Shown in pieces: positions 25,642 to 34,588 of a stretch of DNA of 64,000 nucleotides. The first letter of the stretch is position 1; every line of letters begins with the position of its first letter. A model generated the notes under the pieces. That model did not search any database. It was not told the origin of the DNA and worked only from the letters and a program-made list of their open reading frames with translations. A program made the translations under genes and the position numbers. The stretch spans positions 171,874 to 235,873 of the forward strand of contig NZ_BNCD01000015.1 in assembly GCF_014656295.1 (NCBI RefSeq). The letters run 5' to 3'. This DNA is from Streptomyces sulfonofaciens (GTDB lineage Bacteria; Actinomycetota; Actinomycetes; Streptomycetales; Streptomycetaceae).

Positions 25642-26682
25642 ATGGTCACTCTTGCCGAGGTCGCTCAGCATGCCGGAGTCTCGGCGAGCACGGTGAGTTA
25701 TGTGCTCAGCGGCAAACGGTCCATCTCGGCGGCCACCCGGGCCAGGGTGGAGCACAGCATCCGGCAGCTCGGATATCACCCGAACGCGGGAGCGCGCGCC
25801 CTGGCCAGCAGCCGTTCGAACATCATCGCGCTGATGGTGCCGCTCCGCACCGACCTCTATGTGCCGGTCATGATGGAGATCGCCATGGCGGTCGCCACCA
25901 CCGCCCGCGGGCACGGCTACGACGTGCTGTTCCTCACCGGCGAGGAGGGGCCCGAGGCGGTGCGGCGGGTCACCGGCAGTGCGCTGGCCGACGCGATGAT
26001 CCTGATGGACGTCGAGCTCCACGACGAGCGGCTGCCGCTGCTGAGGGAGAGCCGGCGGCCCGCCGTGCTCATCGGACTGCCCGCCGACACGGACCGGTTG
26101 ACCTGCGTGGACCTCGACTTCCAGGCCACCGGCGCGCTCTGCGTCACCCATCTGGCCGCGCTGGGACACCGTGAGCTTGCGGTGATCGGCGAGGCGCCCG
26201 CGGTGTACGAACGGCACACCGGCTTCGCCGTACGGACCCTGGAGGGGGTACGGGCCAGGGCCGGCGAACTGGGCGTGCGGGTGCTGCACCGGCCCTGCGA
26301 GCCGGGGTACGCGGCCATGGCCGCGACGCTCGCCCGGATCTTCGACGAGCGGCCCGGCACCAGCGGGTTCGTCGTCCAGAACGAGTACGCGGTGGAACCG
26401 CTGCTGACCCTGCTGCGCCAGCAGGGCCGGGCCGTGCCGGAGGACGTGTCCGTGGTGGCCGTCTGCCCCGAACAGGTCGCGGTGCAGGCGTCGGTACGGC
26501 TCACCTCGGTGGCCATCCCCGCACAGGAGATGGGGCGGCGGGCGGTCGAGCTGGTGGTGGCCAAGCTCGCCGGGCAGCCCACGGACGAGGTCGGCCTGCT
26601 GACGCCGGAGCTGACGGTACGGGCCAGCTCCGGGCCGCTGGGCGGCGCCCGGGCCGCCGGGGGCACGGCGGCGGGTGGCTGA
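25642..26682 (+). CDS. LacI-family transcriptional regulator
   Basis: 346 residues from ATG 25642, preceded by TGGAGA. The helix-turn-helix and hinge are VTLAEVAQHAGVSASTVSYV and GYHPNAGARALASSRSN. The periplasmic-binding-protein-like domain follows (NIIALMVPLRTDLYVPVMME, FVVQNEYAVEPLLTLLRQQG, SVRLTSVAIPAQEMGRRAVE). It should bind a short palindrome and a sugar effector. The palindromes at 23618/23795 before the GH12 gene are candidate targets, as is the eda gene. Neither link is proven. Confidence 0.92.
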   Translation: MVTLAEVAQHAGVSASTVSYVLSGKRSISAATRARVEHSIRQLGYHPNAGARALASSRSNIIALMVPLRTDLYVPVMMEIAMAVATTARGHGYDVLFLTGEEGPEAVRRVTGSALADAMILMDVELHDERLPLLRESRRPAVLIGLPADTDRLTCVDLDFQATGALCVTHLAALGHRELAVIGEAPAVYERHTGFAVRTLEGVRARAGELGVRVLHRPCEPGYAAMAATLARIFDERPGTSGFVVQNEYAVEPLLTLLRQQGRAVPEDVSVVAVCPEQVAVQASVRLTSVAIPAQEMGRRAVELVVAKLAGQPTDEVGLLTPELTVRASSGPLGGARAAGGTAAGG

Positions 26683-26726
26683 CGCCTGCCGCCGTGCGTC
26701 CCGGGCGCTGCCCGCGCCGCGCCCGG

Positions 26727-28040
26727 TCAGCGCAGGTGGGAGGTGTCGTTGAAGAGGCGCAGGCTGGTGTTGCCGTCGCTGTAGTAGGAGACGGCGGACA
26801 GTGAGGCCGCGGAGAGCTCCATGCGGAACAGGGACTCGGCAGGGGCGCCGAGGGCGAGGCGCACCAGGATCTTGACCGGCGTGACATGGCTGACCAGGAG
26901 CACGGTGCGGCCCGCGTGGGCGGCGAGCAGCTTGTCCCTGGCCGCGGCCACGCGGTGGGTGACGGCCTCGAAGCTCTCGCCACCGCCGGTCGGGGCCGCG
27001 GCGGGCGAGGCGAGCCAGGCGTCGAGGTCGTCCGGGTGGCGTTCGCGGACCTCGGCGAAGGTCAGGCCCTCCCAGGCCGCGAAGTCCGTCTCGCGCAGGC
27101 CGTCCTCGACCGTGACCGGCAGGCCGAGCCGGGCGGCGGCGACGGCGGCGGTCTCGCGGCAGCGCGCGAGCGGGGAGCTGACCACGGCCTGGACGGTGCC
27201 GCGGGCGGCCAGCGCCTCGGCGGCCCGCTCGGCCTGGGCCCGGCCCGCCGCGGACAGCGAGGGGTCGCTCCCGGTGCTGCCCGAGAAGCGCTTCTGCGGG
27301 GTCAGCGGGGTCTCGCCGTGCCGGAGCAGGACGAAGGTGGCGGGTGCGCCGAGGTCCGCGGGGGCCCAGCCGACGGCCGGGGTCGCCCTGCGGCTGCCGG
27401 CCTGCCCGCCCCCTTCCGCCACGCTGCGCGCGGCCCGGGCGTCGGCGGCGCGCCCGGCGCCCGCGCCGCCCTCCGCGGGAGGCGCGGTCCGTGCGGCGGA
27501 GCCGCTGGTGCGGCCGCGGGGCGCGGCGATGGCGGCACGGGCCCGGGCGGCGCCGGCCGCGGCGTCGCCGGGTGGTGCCGCCGGCTCGTCAGGAGCCGCG
27601 GGAGGGGGCGTCCTCGGTGCCCACGCCCTGCCCAGCTTCCCGGCGTCCATGGCCTCGTTCGCCAACCGGTCGGCCCGCTTGTTCTGCTCGCGCGGCATCC
27701 ACTCGTAGCTGACCCGGCCGGGCGGGAACACCGCAGCGGCCCGTGCCGCGAGCGGCTTCATGTCGGGATGCTTGATCTTCCAGCGGCCGGACATCTGCTC
27801 GACGACCAGCTTGGAGTCCATCCTGACGTGCACCCGCGCCGTGGGGTCGATCGCGTGCGCGGCGAGCAGACCGGCCACCAGGCCCCGGTACTCGGCGACG
27901 TTGTTGGTGGCCACCCCGATGTACTCGGCGGTCTCGGTCAGGACGTCGCCGGTCAACGCGTCCACCACCACGGACCCGTACCCCGCCGGCCCGGGATTGC
28001 CCCGGGAACCGCCGTCCGCCTCGACGATGAGCTCACGCAT
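26727..28040 (-). CDS. bifunctional RNase H / acid phosphatase (CobC-like)
   Basis: 437 residues from ATG 28040 with GGAGG 7 bases upstream. Residues 1-130 are a type I RNase H with acidic residues in IVEADGGSRGNPGPAGYG, NNVAEYRGLVAGL and VRMDSKLVVEQMSG. A Pro/Ala/Arg linker of about 95 residues leads to a histidine phosphatase domain with FVLLRHGETPLTPQKRF, SSPLARCRETA, LRETDFAAWEGL and VLLVSHVTPVK. The same fusion is known as Rv2228c of Mycobacterium tuberculosis, which degrades RNA-DNA hybrids and has CobC-type alpha-ribazole phosphatase activity. The downstream zinc-ribbon and Nif3 genes form a conserved actinobacterial neighbourhood. Confidence 0.94.
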   Translation of the reverse strand: MRELIVEADGGSRGNPGPAGYGSVVVDALTGDVLTETAEYIGVATNNVAEYRGLVAGLLAAHAIDPTARVHVRMDSKLVVEQMSGRWKIKHPDMKPLAARAAAVFPPGRVSYEWMPREQNKRADRLANEAMDAGKLGRAWAPRTPPPAAPDEPAAPPGDAAAGAARARAAIAAPRGRTSGSAARTAPPAEGGAGAGRAADARAARSVAEGGGQAGSRRATPAVGWAPADLGAPATFVLLRHGETPLTPQKRFSGSTGSDPSLSAAGRAQAERAAEALAARGTVQAVVSSPLARCRETAAVAAARLGLPVTVEDGLRETDFAAWEGLTFAEVRERHPDDLDAWLASPAAAPTGGGESFEAVTHRVAAARDKLLAAHAGRTVLLVSHVTPVKILVRLALGAPAESLFRMELSAASLSAVSYYSDGNTSLRLFNDTSHLR

Positions 28041-28059
28041 GATCAGACCTCCGGACCGC

Positions 28060-28803
28060 TCACAGACCGGACTCGGCCGTACGGACCAGGATGCGGCGGC
28101 AGTTCTCGCAGCGCAGCACCGTGTCGGGGGCGGCGCTGCGCACATCGTTCAGCTCGGTGATGTTCAGCTCCAACCGGCAGCCCTCGCAGCGCCGCTGGTA
28201 CAGCTTGGCCGCCCCGATGCCGCCCTGCTGCCCGCGCAGCTTCTCGTAGAGCCCCAGCAGGTCGGCCGGGACGGAAGCGGCGATCACCTCGCGCTCCTTG
28301 CCGACGGACGAGATCTCCCCGTCCAGCTCCTCGTACGCGGTGTCGCGGCGGCCGGCCGCGTCGTCGATCCTGGCCTGCACCGAGGCGAGCCGTTCGGTCA
28401 GCTCGGCGACCCGCTGCTGGGCGGACTCGCGGCGCTCCATGACGTCCAGGACGACGTCCTCCAGGTCCCCCTGGCGCCTGGCCAGTGAGACGATCTCGTG
28501 CTGGAGGTTCTCCAGGTCCTTGGGCGAGGTGACGGCACCCGAGTCCAGCCGCTGCTGGTCGCGGGCGGCACGCTGGCGCACCTGGTCCACGTCCTGTTCG
28601 GCCTTGGTCTGCTCGCGGGCGCAGTCGCTCTCCTCGGTCTGCGCCGCGACCAGCAGGTCGCGCAGTTGCGCGAGGTCCTTCTGCAGCGTCTCGATCTCGG
28701 CGAGTTCGGGCAGTGAATTCCGCCGGTGCGCCAGTTGCTGCCGGCGTACGTCGAGTGCCTGGACGTCGAGGAGTCGGATCTGATCGGCGGGCGCGGCGTT
28801 CAG
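28060..28803 (-). CDS. coiled-coil zinc-ribbon protein (C4-type, DUF164/CT398-like)
   Basis: 247 residues if translation starts at CTG 28803, which overlaps the Nif3 stop (CTGA) and has GGAG 7 bases upstream. No ATG, GTG or TTG lies near in frame. A long coiled coil (residues about 10-170, heptads such as LAEIETLQKDLAQLRDLLVA) is followed by a C4 zinc ribbon: YQRRCEGCRLELNI and VLRCENCRRILVR. Homologues bind nucleic acid or flagellar/secretion partners. Function here is unknown. It lies between Nif3 and the RNase H/phosphatase gene and is probably co-transcribed with both. Confidence 0.88.
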   Translation of the reverse strand: MNAAPADQIRLLDVQALDVRRQQLAHRRNSLPELAEIETLQKDLAQLRDLLVAAQTEESDCAREQTKAEQDVDQVRQRAARDQQRLDSGAVTSPKDLENLQHEIVSLARRQGDLEDVVLDVMERRESAQQRVAELTERLASVQARIDDAAGRRDTAYEELDGEISSVGKEREVIAASVPADLLGLYEKLRGQQGGIGAAKLYQRRCEGCRLELNITELNDVRSAAPDTVLRCENCRRILVRTAESGL

Positions 28804-29711
28804 TTGGGGGCTCCAGATGCATCGTCGGAAGCGGCGGCGGCCACGGCCGCGCCGGGGACAGGAACGGTTTGCGCGGGCCGGGCGGGTGCTTGGGCGGCGT
28901 GCGCGGTCCAGGGGTCGGTGACCGTGGCCGAGACATGGCTGCGCAGGCCCCACCCGTGCCGCTCGGAGACCTGGTCGAGCTGTGCGGCGGCCAACTGGCA
29001 CCAGGGCCACTCGGTGGCCCAGTGCGCGGCGTCGAGCAGGGCGGGCGGGCCCTGTTCGCGGGCCTCGGACACCGGATGGTGGCGCAGGTCGGCGGTGAGG
29101 AATGCGTCCACGCCCGCGGCCCGGACGTCGTCGAAGAGGCTGTCGCCGGAACCGCCGCTCACCGCGACGGTACGCACCAGGGCGTCCGGGTCGCCCGCCA
29201 CGCGGATGCCCTGGGCGGTGCCCGGCAGCCGGTCCGCGGCGAGGGCGGCCAGCTCGCGCACGCTCAACGCGGGCTCCACCGCGCAGAGGCGGCCGAGGCC
29301 CCGGCGGCCGTGCTGGTCGGTGGGGTCGGGCACCAGCGGTCCGGTGACCCGCAGGCTGAGCGCGCCCGCGAGGGCGTCCGAGACGCCCGGGTCGGCACGG
29401 TCGGCGTTGGTGTGGGCGACGTACAGGGCGACGCCGTTCTTGATCAGGGTGTGCACCACACGGCCCTTGAACGTGCCCGCGAAGACGGTGGTCGTCCCGC
29501 GCAGGTACAGGGGGTGGTGCGTGACGAGGAGGTCGGCGCCGAGCCGCACCGCCTCCTCCGCGATCTCCTGCACGGGATCGACGGCGAACAGCACCCGCGA
29601 GACCGTCCGGTCGGGATCGCCGCAGACCGTGCCGACCGCGTCCCATTCCTCTGCGTGCCCTGGGGGCCACAGTGTGTCGAGCGCGGCGATGACTTCAGAC
29701 AGACGGGGCAC
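28800..29711 (-). CDS. Nif3-like dinuclear metal center hexameric protein
   Basis: 303 residues from GTG 29711. The domain order is that of Nif3/YbgI: LSEVIAALDTLWPPGHAEEW, AVDPVQEIAEEAVRLGADLL with the following VTHHPLYL metal ligands, VVHTLIKNGVALYVAHTNAD, VAVSGGSGDSLFDDVRAAGV, FLTADLRHHPVSEAREQG and LLDAAHWATEWPW with the second metal set. The last 50 residues are an Ala/Pro-rich tail. The family forms hexameric toroids. GTP cyclohydrolase-like activity has been proposed for relatives. The frame stays open to 30632 without homology. Confidence 0.92.
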   Translation of the reverse strand: MPRLSEVIAALDTLWPPGHAEEWDAVGTVCGDPDRTVSRVLFAVDPVQEIAEEAVRLGADLLVTHHPLYLRGTTTVFAGTFKGRVVHTLIKNGVALYVAHTNADRADPGVSDALAGALSLRVTGPLVPDPTDQHGRRGLGRLCAVEPALSVRELAALAADRLPGTAQGIRVAGDPDALVRTVAVSGGSGDSLFDDVRAAGVDAFLTADLRHHPVSEAREQGPPALLDAAHWATEWPWCQLAAAQLDQVSERHGWGLRSHVSATVTDPWTAHAAQAPARPAQTVPVPGAAVAAAASDDASGAPN

Positions 29712-29948
29712 GGGTGCAAGGCTACCTGGACCTTCCCCCCGGCCGAACCACTGCCGCAGCCGCCCGTTCCCGGGCCCGCCGGCGGCCGTGCGGCACGTGT
29801 GCGCGGCCGCCGACCGCCTCACAGCACAGGGACCGCGCCATCCACCGGGAAACGGCAGTGGTGCCATCCGTCCGAGTGAAGGACCGCGGCCGACCGACCC
29901 GACCATGCCGACAAAAACGTAGCTTCTGTCACCGGAGGTGACCGAGCA

Positions 29949-31433
29949 ATGACTGTCTGTGCCATCGAGGTCTCGGCGGGGAGCGACGACAAACCGTTCC
30001 GCCGGCCGTCCGCGGAGTGCACGCTCTCCGCGGACGGGACCTATGCGGCGCGGCTCGTACGGGGCGGACCGGTACGGGACGGGTTCCAGCGGGCCGGTGC
30101 CGCGCGTGACGCGGCCTGCCGCGGCGGACCGCAGCGGCAGGGTTTCGCGCGGGACGAGCGCACGCCGGGGGGCGGGGGCGTCCCGTACTGGATCCCGGAG
30201 CGCTGGACGCTGGACGGCCCCGAGCCCTACCGGGTGGCGCTGCCGGCCCGGCGGCCCGAGCAGCAGGGCAGCGAGGTGCTGCCGATGGGCGACGGGCGGG
30301 TGCTCATCCACCGCACCCTCGGCCGGCGGCACGTCTTCGCCCTGCTGCACCCGACCAGCCCCGGCACGCGCGAGATCCCACTGGGCTCGATGGACTGCCC
30401 GGCGGCCCCGGACGGGCCGGGCGACCTGGACTGCCCGGCGGTCCGGCTGCTGCCACCGCCGCCCGGCGGCCGGCGCGCGTACGCCCTGGCCGTCGGACCG
30501 CGGTCGACCGCGGTCTGGCTGGTGGCGGGCGGCTTCTCGTCGCCCCGCGCGGTCGCCGAACTGCCCGGCCGCTGCACGGGCGGCAGTTGGCTGGAGCGCA
30601 CCGGCCGGCTGCTGGCCGTCGACCAGGAGCACGAAGGGCGTACCAAGACGGTGACGGTGGACCTCGGCCGCGGCGGCGCGGTGTCACCGCTGCTGGAGAT
30701 CACCGAGGGCAGCACCGACCGGCTGCTGCTCGCCGACCCCGACAGCGGCCTGCTGCTGATCCGCTCCGACGCCCCCTCGCCGGGCCACGAGCGGCTCGCC
30801 TGGGGAGTGCTGGGCGGCACCCTGCCGGTCCGCTTCCCGGAGTGCCTGCGGCTGCCGGACTGCGCGATCACGCCGTTCGCCATCCAGCCGGGGCAGGCGC
30901 TGACGCCGGAGCGGTGCGCCGTCGCGCTGCGCATCGACGGGGTGGCGGGCACCTGGCTCGGCATCTGGCGCCCCGCCGAACGCACCCTGCACCACGTGCC
31001 CGCCCCGGAGGGCTGGCTGACCGGGTGCGGGGCCTGGACCAGGGAAGGCACCCTGCACCTGCCGTACGCGACCCGTGCCGTCCCCTGCGGCCTGGCCCGT
31101 CTGCCCGCGCCCCCGCACGGACCCGGTCCCGCGCGGCCGCCGACCCGCGACCCGCGTGGGACCGCGGCGGGCACGAGGACCGGCGCCCGGGCGGTGGCCG
31201 GGGCGTGGGTGCGGGCCATGGCCGCGGCAGCGCCGTCCGCAGGTGCGCCCGGCAGCGGTGCGGCGCGCCCCGGCCCGGCGGGGGCGTCCGCCCGGAGCGC
31301 GCCGGGGGCCCCGGCGGCGGCCGCGGCGCCGGGCGGCGGGCGCGGACCGGCCGGTGCGGCGGGGGAGTTCGCGGCCTTTCGTCCCGTCCCGTTGCGGGAG
31401 GCCCCCCTCATCGGGCAGGGAGCCGCCGGTTAG
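29949..31433 (+). CDS. conserved hypothetical protein, predicted beta-rich
   Basis: 494 residues from ATG 29949 with GGAGGTG 9 bases upstream, a strong site. The body (residues 60-390) alternates short strands with phrases such as GDGRVLIHRTLGRRHVFALL, AYALAVGPRSTAVWLVAGGF, LLLADPDSGLLLIRSD and VALRIDGVAGTWLGIWRPAE, a rhythm like WD/Kelch-type propeller blades. The last 100 residues are Ala/Pro/Gly-rich. No catalytic motif is recognised. I know no function. It stands alone between Nif3 (divergent) and a short ORF. Confidence 0.78.
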   Translation: MTVCAIEVSAGSDDKPFRRPSAECTLSADGTYAARLVRGGPVRDGFQRAGAARDAACRGGPQRQGFARDERTPGGGGVPYWIPERWTLDGPEPYRVALPARRPEQQGSEVLPMGDGRVLIHRTLGRRHVFALLHPTSPGTREIPLGSMDCPAAPDGPGDLDCPAVRLLPPPPGGRRAYALAVGPRSTAVWLVAGGFSSPRAVAELPGRCTGGSWLERTGRLLAVDQEHEGRTKTVTVDLGRGGAVSPLLEITEGSTDRLLLADPDSGLLLIRSDAPSPGHERLAWGVLGGTLPVRFPECLRLPDCAITPFAIQPGQALTPERCAVALRIDGVAGTWLGIWRPAERTLHHVPAPEGWLTGCGAWTREGTLHLPYATRAVPCGLARLPAPPHGPGPARPPTRDPRGTAAGTRTGARAVAGAWVRAMAAAAPSAGAPGSGAARPGPAGASARSAPGAPAAAAAPGGGRGPAGAAGEFAAFRPVPLREAPLIGQGAAG

Positions 31434-31480
31434 ACTCGCCCGGCTATACCGTAAGGATCTTCTGACGGGGTGACCTTCCG

Positions 31481-31675
31481 ATGACCGAAGCCAGTACGGA
31501 CGCCGCTTCCTGGCCGACGACCTGGCCGCACGAGGCCGAACAGCCGACCGGGCCGGGCAAGCACCGCGGCCCCGTGTCCGCGCAATCCGCACCATCCGCA
31601 CAAGGCGAGGAGGCGGCCCCGCGCGGTCGCCACCGCAAACCATCCGGCTCCGCGGACCCGGCCCACGCGGCCTGA
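31481..31675 (+). CDS. short hydrophilic protein
   Basis: 64 residues from ATG 31481. It is rich in Pro, Ala, Ser and charged residues and contains PHEAEQPTGPGKHRGPVSAQ and APRGRHRKPS. No domain is recognised. A strong hairpin terminator follows within 35 bases, and codon usage is that of a real gene, which supports expression. Similar small proteins seem conserved in streptomycetes, from memory. Function unknown. Confidence 0.6.
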   Translation: MTEASTDAASWPTTWPHEAEQPTGPGKHRGPVSAQSAPSAQGEEAAPRGRHRKPSGSADPAHAA

Positions 31676-31706
31676 CGTCACGTCCGCGGGTGATGCCCGC
31701 AAGATC

Positions 31707-31740
31707 CGAAGGCCCGGCACCGCACGGTGCCGGGCCTTCG
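31707..31740. terminator. hairpin terminator, 15-bp stem
   Basis: CGAAGGCCCGGCACC and GGTGCCGGGCCTTCG pair perfectly around a 4-base loop. It lies between the convergent short ORF (stop 31675) and TetR gene (stop 31790), so it can serve both. Confidence 0.88.
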
Positions 31741-31789
31741 GCGTCCCGCGCCCGCACTGCTTCGGGGGCCGTCGCCGAAGGGCTGGGCC

Positions 31790-32461
31790 CTACTCGTGAT
31801 CGGTGCAGAGGTGGGCGGTGAGGGTCGCACGGGCCCACTCCTCCCAGCTCTCGGGGGACCAGCCCCGGTCGCGGACGAAGACCAGGTACAGCTCCGGGCT
31901 GAGCAGCCCGTACAGCAGGTCGGCGGCGCGGTCGGTGTCGACGTCGGGGCGGGCGTCGGGCTTGGCGGTCAGCGCCCTCGCCGCGGCGTGCTGGACGGTG
32001 TAGCGCGGGTCGGGGTCGGTGGGCCACTGCGCGGCGATCTCCGGGTCCGTGGCCGCCGCGGCCGCGATCAGCGGGATGATCGGGGCGACACGGGCGAGGA
32101 TCTCTCGTACGCCCCGTACGTGGGCGCGCAGTTGACCGGCCGCGGTGGGCTCGGCGCACGCGGCGCGGAACCAGTCGCGGTCCATCGTGGCGATCGGTTC
32201 GACGTCGCCCGCGACGGACGTGTCGACGACGTCCTTGAACAGTGCGCGCTTGTTGCGGAACACGAAGTACACGGTCTGGACGGCCACGCCCGCGCGATCC
32301 GCGACCTCCTGAAGGCTTGTCGCGCCGTATCCCTGCGCGACGAACAGGTCCCGCGCCGCCGCGACGATCTTCTCGCGGGTGCGCCGCGAGCGCTCGGCCC
32401 GTTTGTCGGGGCGTTTGCCGGGGCGCTTGACGCTTCCGTCCGATCCCTTGACCGCATCCAT
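31790..32461 (-). CDS. TetR-family regulator
   Basis: 223 residues from ATG 32461. After a Lys/Arg-rich start the helix-turn-helix reads TREKIVAAARDLFVAQGYGA, TSLQEVADRAGVAVQTVYFV and FRNKRALFKDVVD. The ligand domain is helical and diverged. It is divergent from a methyltransferase gene, and the 60-base gap holds an AT-rich palindrome (32490-32506) that would cover both promoters, so autoregulation and control of the methyltransferase are likely. Confidence 0.88.
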   Translation of the reverse strand: MDAVKGSDGSVKRPGKRPDKRAERSRRTREKIVAAARDLFVAQGYGATSLQEVADRAGVAVQTVYFVFRNKRALFKDVVDTSVAGDVEPIATMDRDWFRAACAEPTAAGQLRAHVRGVREILARVAPIIPLIAAAAATDPEIAAQWPTDPDPRYTVQHAAARALTAKPDARPDVDTDRAADLLYGLLSPELYLVFVRDRGWSPESWEEWARATLTAHLCTDHE

Positions 32462-32489
32462 GGGGGGAGTCTATCTCTAGAGTTAGTAG

Positions 32490-32506
32490 TTAGAGCTGAA
32501 CTCTAA
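32490..32506. promoter_or_regulatory. TetR operator candidate TTAGAG-N5-CTCTAA
   Basis: Perfect 6-bp arms around CTGAA in a short AT-rich island between the divergent TetR (start 32461) and methyltransferase (start 32525) genes. Further half sites (TAGAGTTAG) sit just upstream. Confidence 0.6.
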
Positions 32507-32524
32507 TTTCTTGGAGGGGTGGAG

Positions 32525-33148
32525 ATGGGCGGGACTCGGACGGCTGCGGAGCTCGATCAAGAGGCTGCTGTGCGCCGTGCGTTGGAGGACTTCTACCGGG
32601 ACGGCAGGCCGCCGTGGGACAGCGGTGTCACCCCGCCCGAGCTCGTGGCCCTGACGGAGGGGCCGGACGCACTGGCGCCGGGCCAGGCCCTCGAACTCGG
32701 CTGCGGCACCGGGACCAACGCGGTGCACCTGGCCAGGCACGGCTGGCGGGTGGCAGCCGTCGACCTGGTCGAGCGCGCGGTCCGGCAGGCGAGGGAGAAG
32801 GCCGCCGCGGCGGGAGCGGACGTCACGGTGCTGTGCGGGGACGCCACCCGACTCGACGAGGTGGGCGTGCCCGGCCCGTACGACCTGTTCTTCGACCTGA
32901 GCTGTTACTGCGGGATCCCCCCGCACCGCCGCGACGCCTACGCGGCCGGCCTCACGAAGCGTGCCGCCCCCGGCGCACGACTGCTGATGTTCGGCTACGG
33001 GCCCGAGGCGTTCGACGACCCGATCTCCGGCGTCACCGCCGATGAACTCATTGCCAGGTTCGCGGGGTGGCGGCTCGCCGACGTGACACCCGGCACGAAC
33101 CCGGTGCCGACGTTCTGGTTCACGCTGCACCGCGCCGCCACTGCGTGA
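32525..33148 (+). CDS. class I SAM-dependent methyltransferase (TehB-like)
   Basis: 207 residues from ATG 32525, with GGAGGGG 6 bases upstream. GTG 32519 is too close to that site. The opening FYRDGRPPWDSGVTPPELVA is typical of the TehB/thiopurine-type group. Motif I is ALELGCGTGTNAVHLARHGW and beta-2 ends VAAVDLVERAV. The acceptor side carries YDLFFDLSCYCGIPPHRRD. Such enzymes methylate small toxic or xenobiotic molecules. Control by the divergent TetR would fit a detoxification role. Confidence 0.88.
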   Translation: MGGTRTAAELDQEAAVRRALEDFYRDGRPPWDSGVTPPELVALTEGPDALAPGQALELGCGTGTNAVHLARHGWRVAAVDLVERAVRQAREKAAAAGADVTVLCGDATRLDEVGVPGPYDLFFDLSCYCGIPPHRRDAYAAGLTKRAAPGARLLMFGYGPEAFDDPISGVTADELIARFAGWRLADVTPGTNPVPTFWFTLHRAATA

Positions 33149-33333
33149 GCCGCGTCCCCCGGTGGCCGCGTGCGTCCGACGGCCGCGTCCGCCCGGTCGC
33201 CGCGTCCGCCCGGCGGGCGTGTGCGCGGGACCCGAACCGCGAACGCGGCACCGCCCCGGGGCGCGGGCATGCCCGACCACCCCGCGCGTGTTGCATCCTG
33301 ACGGGACGAACGGGGCGGAAGGCGAGGTGGGCC

Positions 33334-34341
33334 GTGGCCGACGGAACGGCGGGGGAGCGCTCGCGGGGCGGGGGACCGCGGGGCGCGGCGCGGGAGCACG
33401 CCGTGTGGAGCAGGACCGACCTCGGCGGCGGCCCGCCGCTCGACCTGCTGACCGCACGCTTCGACCAGCACCGCTACGCACCGCACAGCCACTGCGAGTT
33501 CACCGTCGGCGTCTGCGTCGGGGGCTCGGAGATCATCGACTACCGCGGTGGGAAGCTGTACGCCGGGCCGGGCTCCATCGTCGTCCTCGGCCCCGGCGAG
33601 CCGCACACCGGAGGGCCGGCGCACTCCACCGGGTACGCGTACCGGGCGATGTACCCCGCGCTGCCCCTGCTCAGCGAGGGCACCAGGGGGCTTCCCCACT
33701 TCCGCGAACCGCTCCTGGACGACCCCGAACTCGCCGCCGCGCTGCGCACCGTCCACACGGAGCTGACCGCCGGCCCCGTGCCGAGCGCACCGCGGGATCC
33801 CGGCCCCGTACCGGACGCGCCCCCGCCCGCCGTCCCTCCGGGACCGGGCCCGGCGCGCTCCGGGGCCGCGCCCGCCGCGGGAACCGGTGCCGTCGGGTCT
33901 CCCGACCCCCTGGAGACCGAGTGCCGGCTGCCCTGGCTGCTGACCGCGCTGGCCCGGCGGCACGGCACCGCGCGCCCGGTGGACGACGCGCTGCCCGGCG
34001 CGCGCCGCATCGCCCACGCCGTCCGCGACCGGCTCGCCGACGAACTCCTCGCACCGCCCTCGCTCGCGGAGCTCTCCGCCTGCCTCGGTCTCTCCCGGTA
34101 CCAGGTGCTGCGGGCCTTCCGGGACACCATGGGCATGCCGCCGTACGCCTGGCTGGCCCAGTACCGGGTGGCGCGCGCCCGCGCCCTGCTGGACGCCGGA
34201 CACCGCCCCGCAGAGGCCGCGGGACTCGTAGGCTTCGCCGACCAGTCCCATCTGACCCGCTGGTTCCGGCGGGTCCTGGGCGTCACACCGGCGGCGTACC
34301 GCGCGGTGGTGCGGGCGGCCGCGGTCCGAGGGCGCCGGTGA
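33334..34341 (+). CDS. AraC-family transcriptional regulator
   Basis: 335 residues from GTG 33334, with GAGG 9 bases upstream. The N-terminal cupin is visible (FDQHRYAPHSHCEFTVGVCV, SIVVLGPGEPHTGGP). A Pro/Ala-rich insertion of about 40 residues interrupts the middle. The C-terminal double helix-turn-helix reads APPSLAELSACLGLSRYQVL, RAFRDTMGMPPYAWLAQYRV and VGFADQSHLTRWFRRVLGVT. It probably controls the EamA transporter downstream. The effector is unknown. Confidence 0.9.
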   Translation: MADGTAGERSRGGGPRGAAREHAVWSRTDLGGGPPLDLLTARFDQHRYAPHSHCEFTVGVCVGGSEIIDYRGGKLYAGPGSIVVLGPGEPHTGGPAHSTGYAYRAMYPALPLLSEGTRGLPHFREPLLDDPELAAALRTVHTELTAGPVPSAPRDPGPVPDAPPPAVPPGPGPARSGAAPAAGTGAVGSPDPLETECRLPWLLTALARRHGTARPVDDALPGARRIAHAVRDRLADELLAPPSLAELSACLGLSRYQVLRAFRDTMGMPPYAWLAQYRVARARALLDAGHRPAEAAGLVGFADQSHLTRWFRRVLGVTPAAYRAVVRAAAVRGRR

Positions 34342-34588
34342 GCGCTCGCAGCGGCGCCGACGAGGAGCCGCCCCGCGCCCCGGTCGGATCCCCTCGCCCG
34401 CGACCACCACGGGCCCTCCCGTCGGCTGCCGCCCGCGCGGGGCGCGTGGCGGGCGCGGAGTGTGTAGAGCGCGCGGAGGGCGCGGAATGCGCCACGGGCT
34501 CCCGGGGCGGCGGGGCGGCGGCGCTCCCCGCGGCCCGCCCCGCAATCCCGTTCAAGACATCCGGCGCCGACCGTCCGAAGCTGACGGC

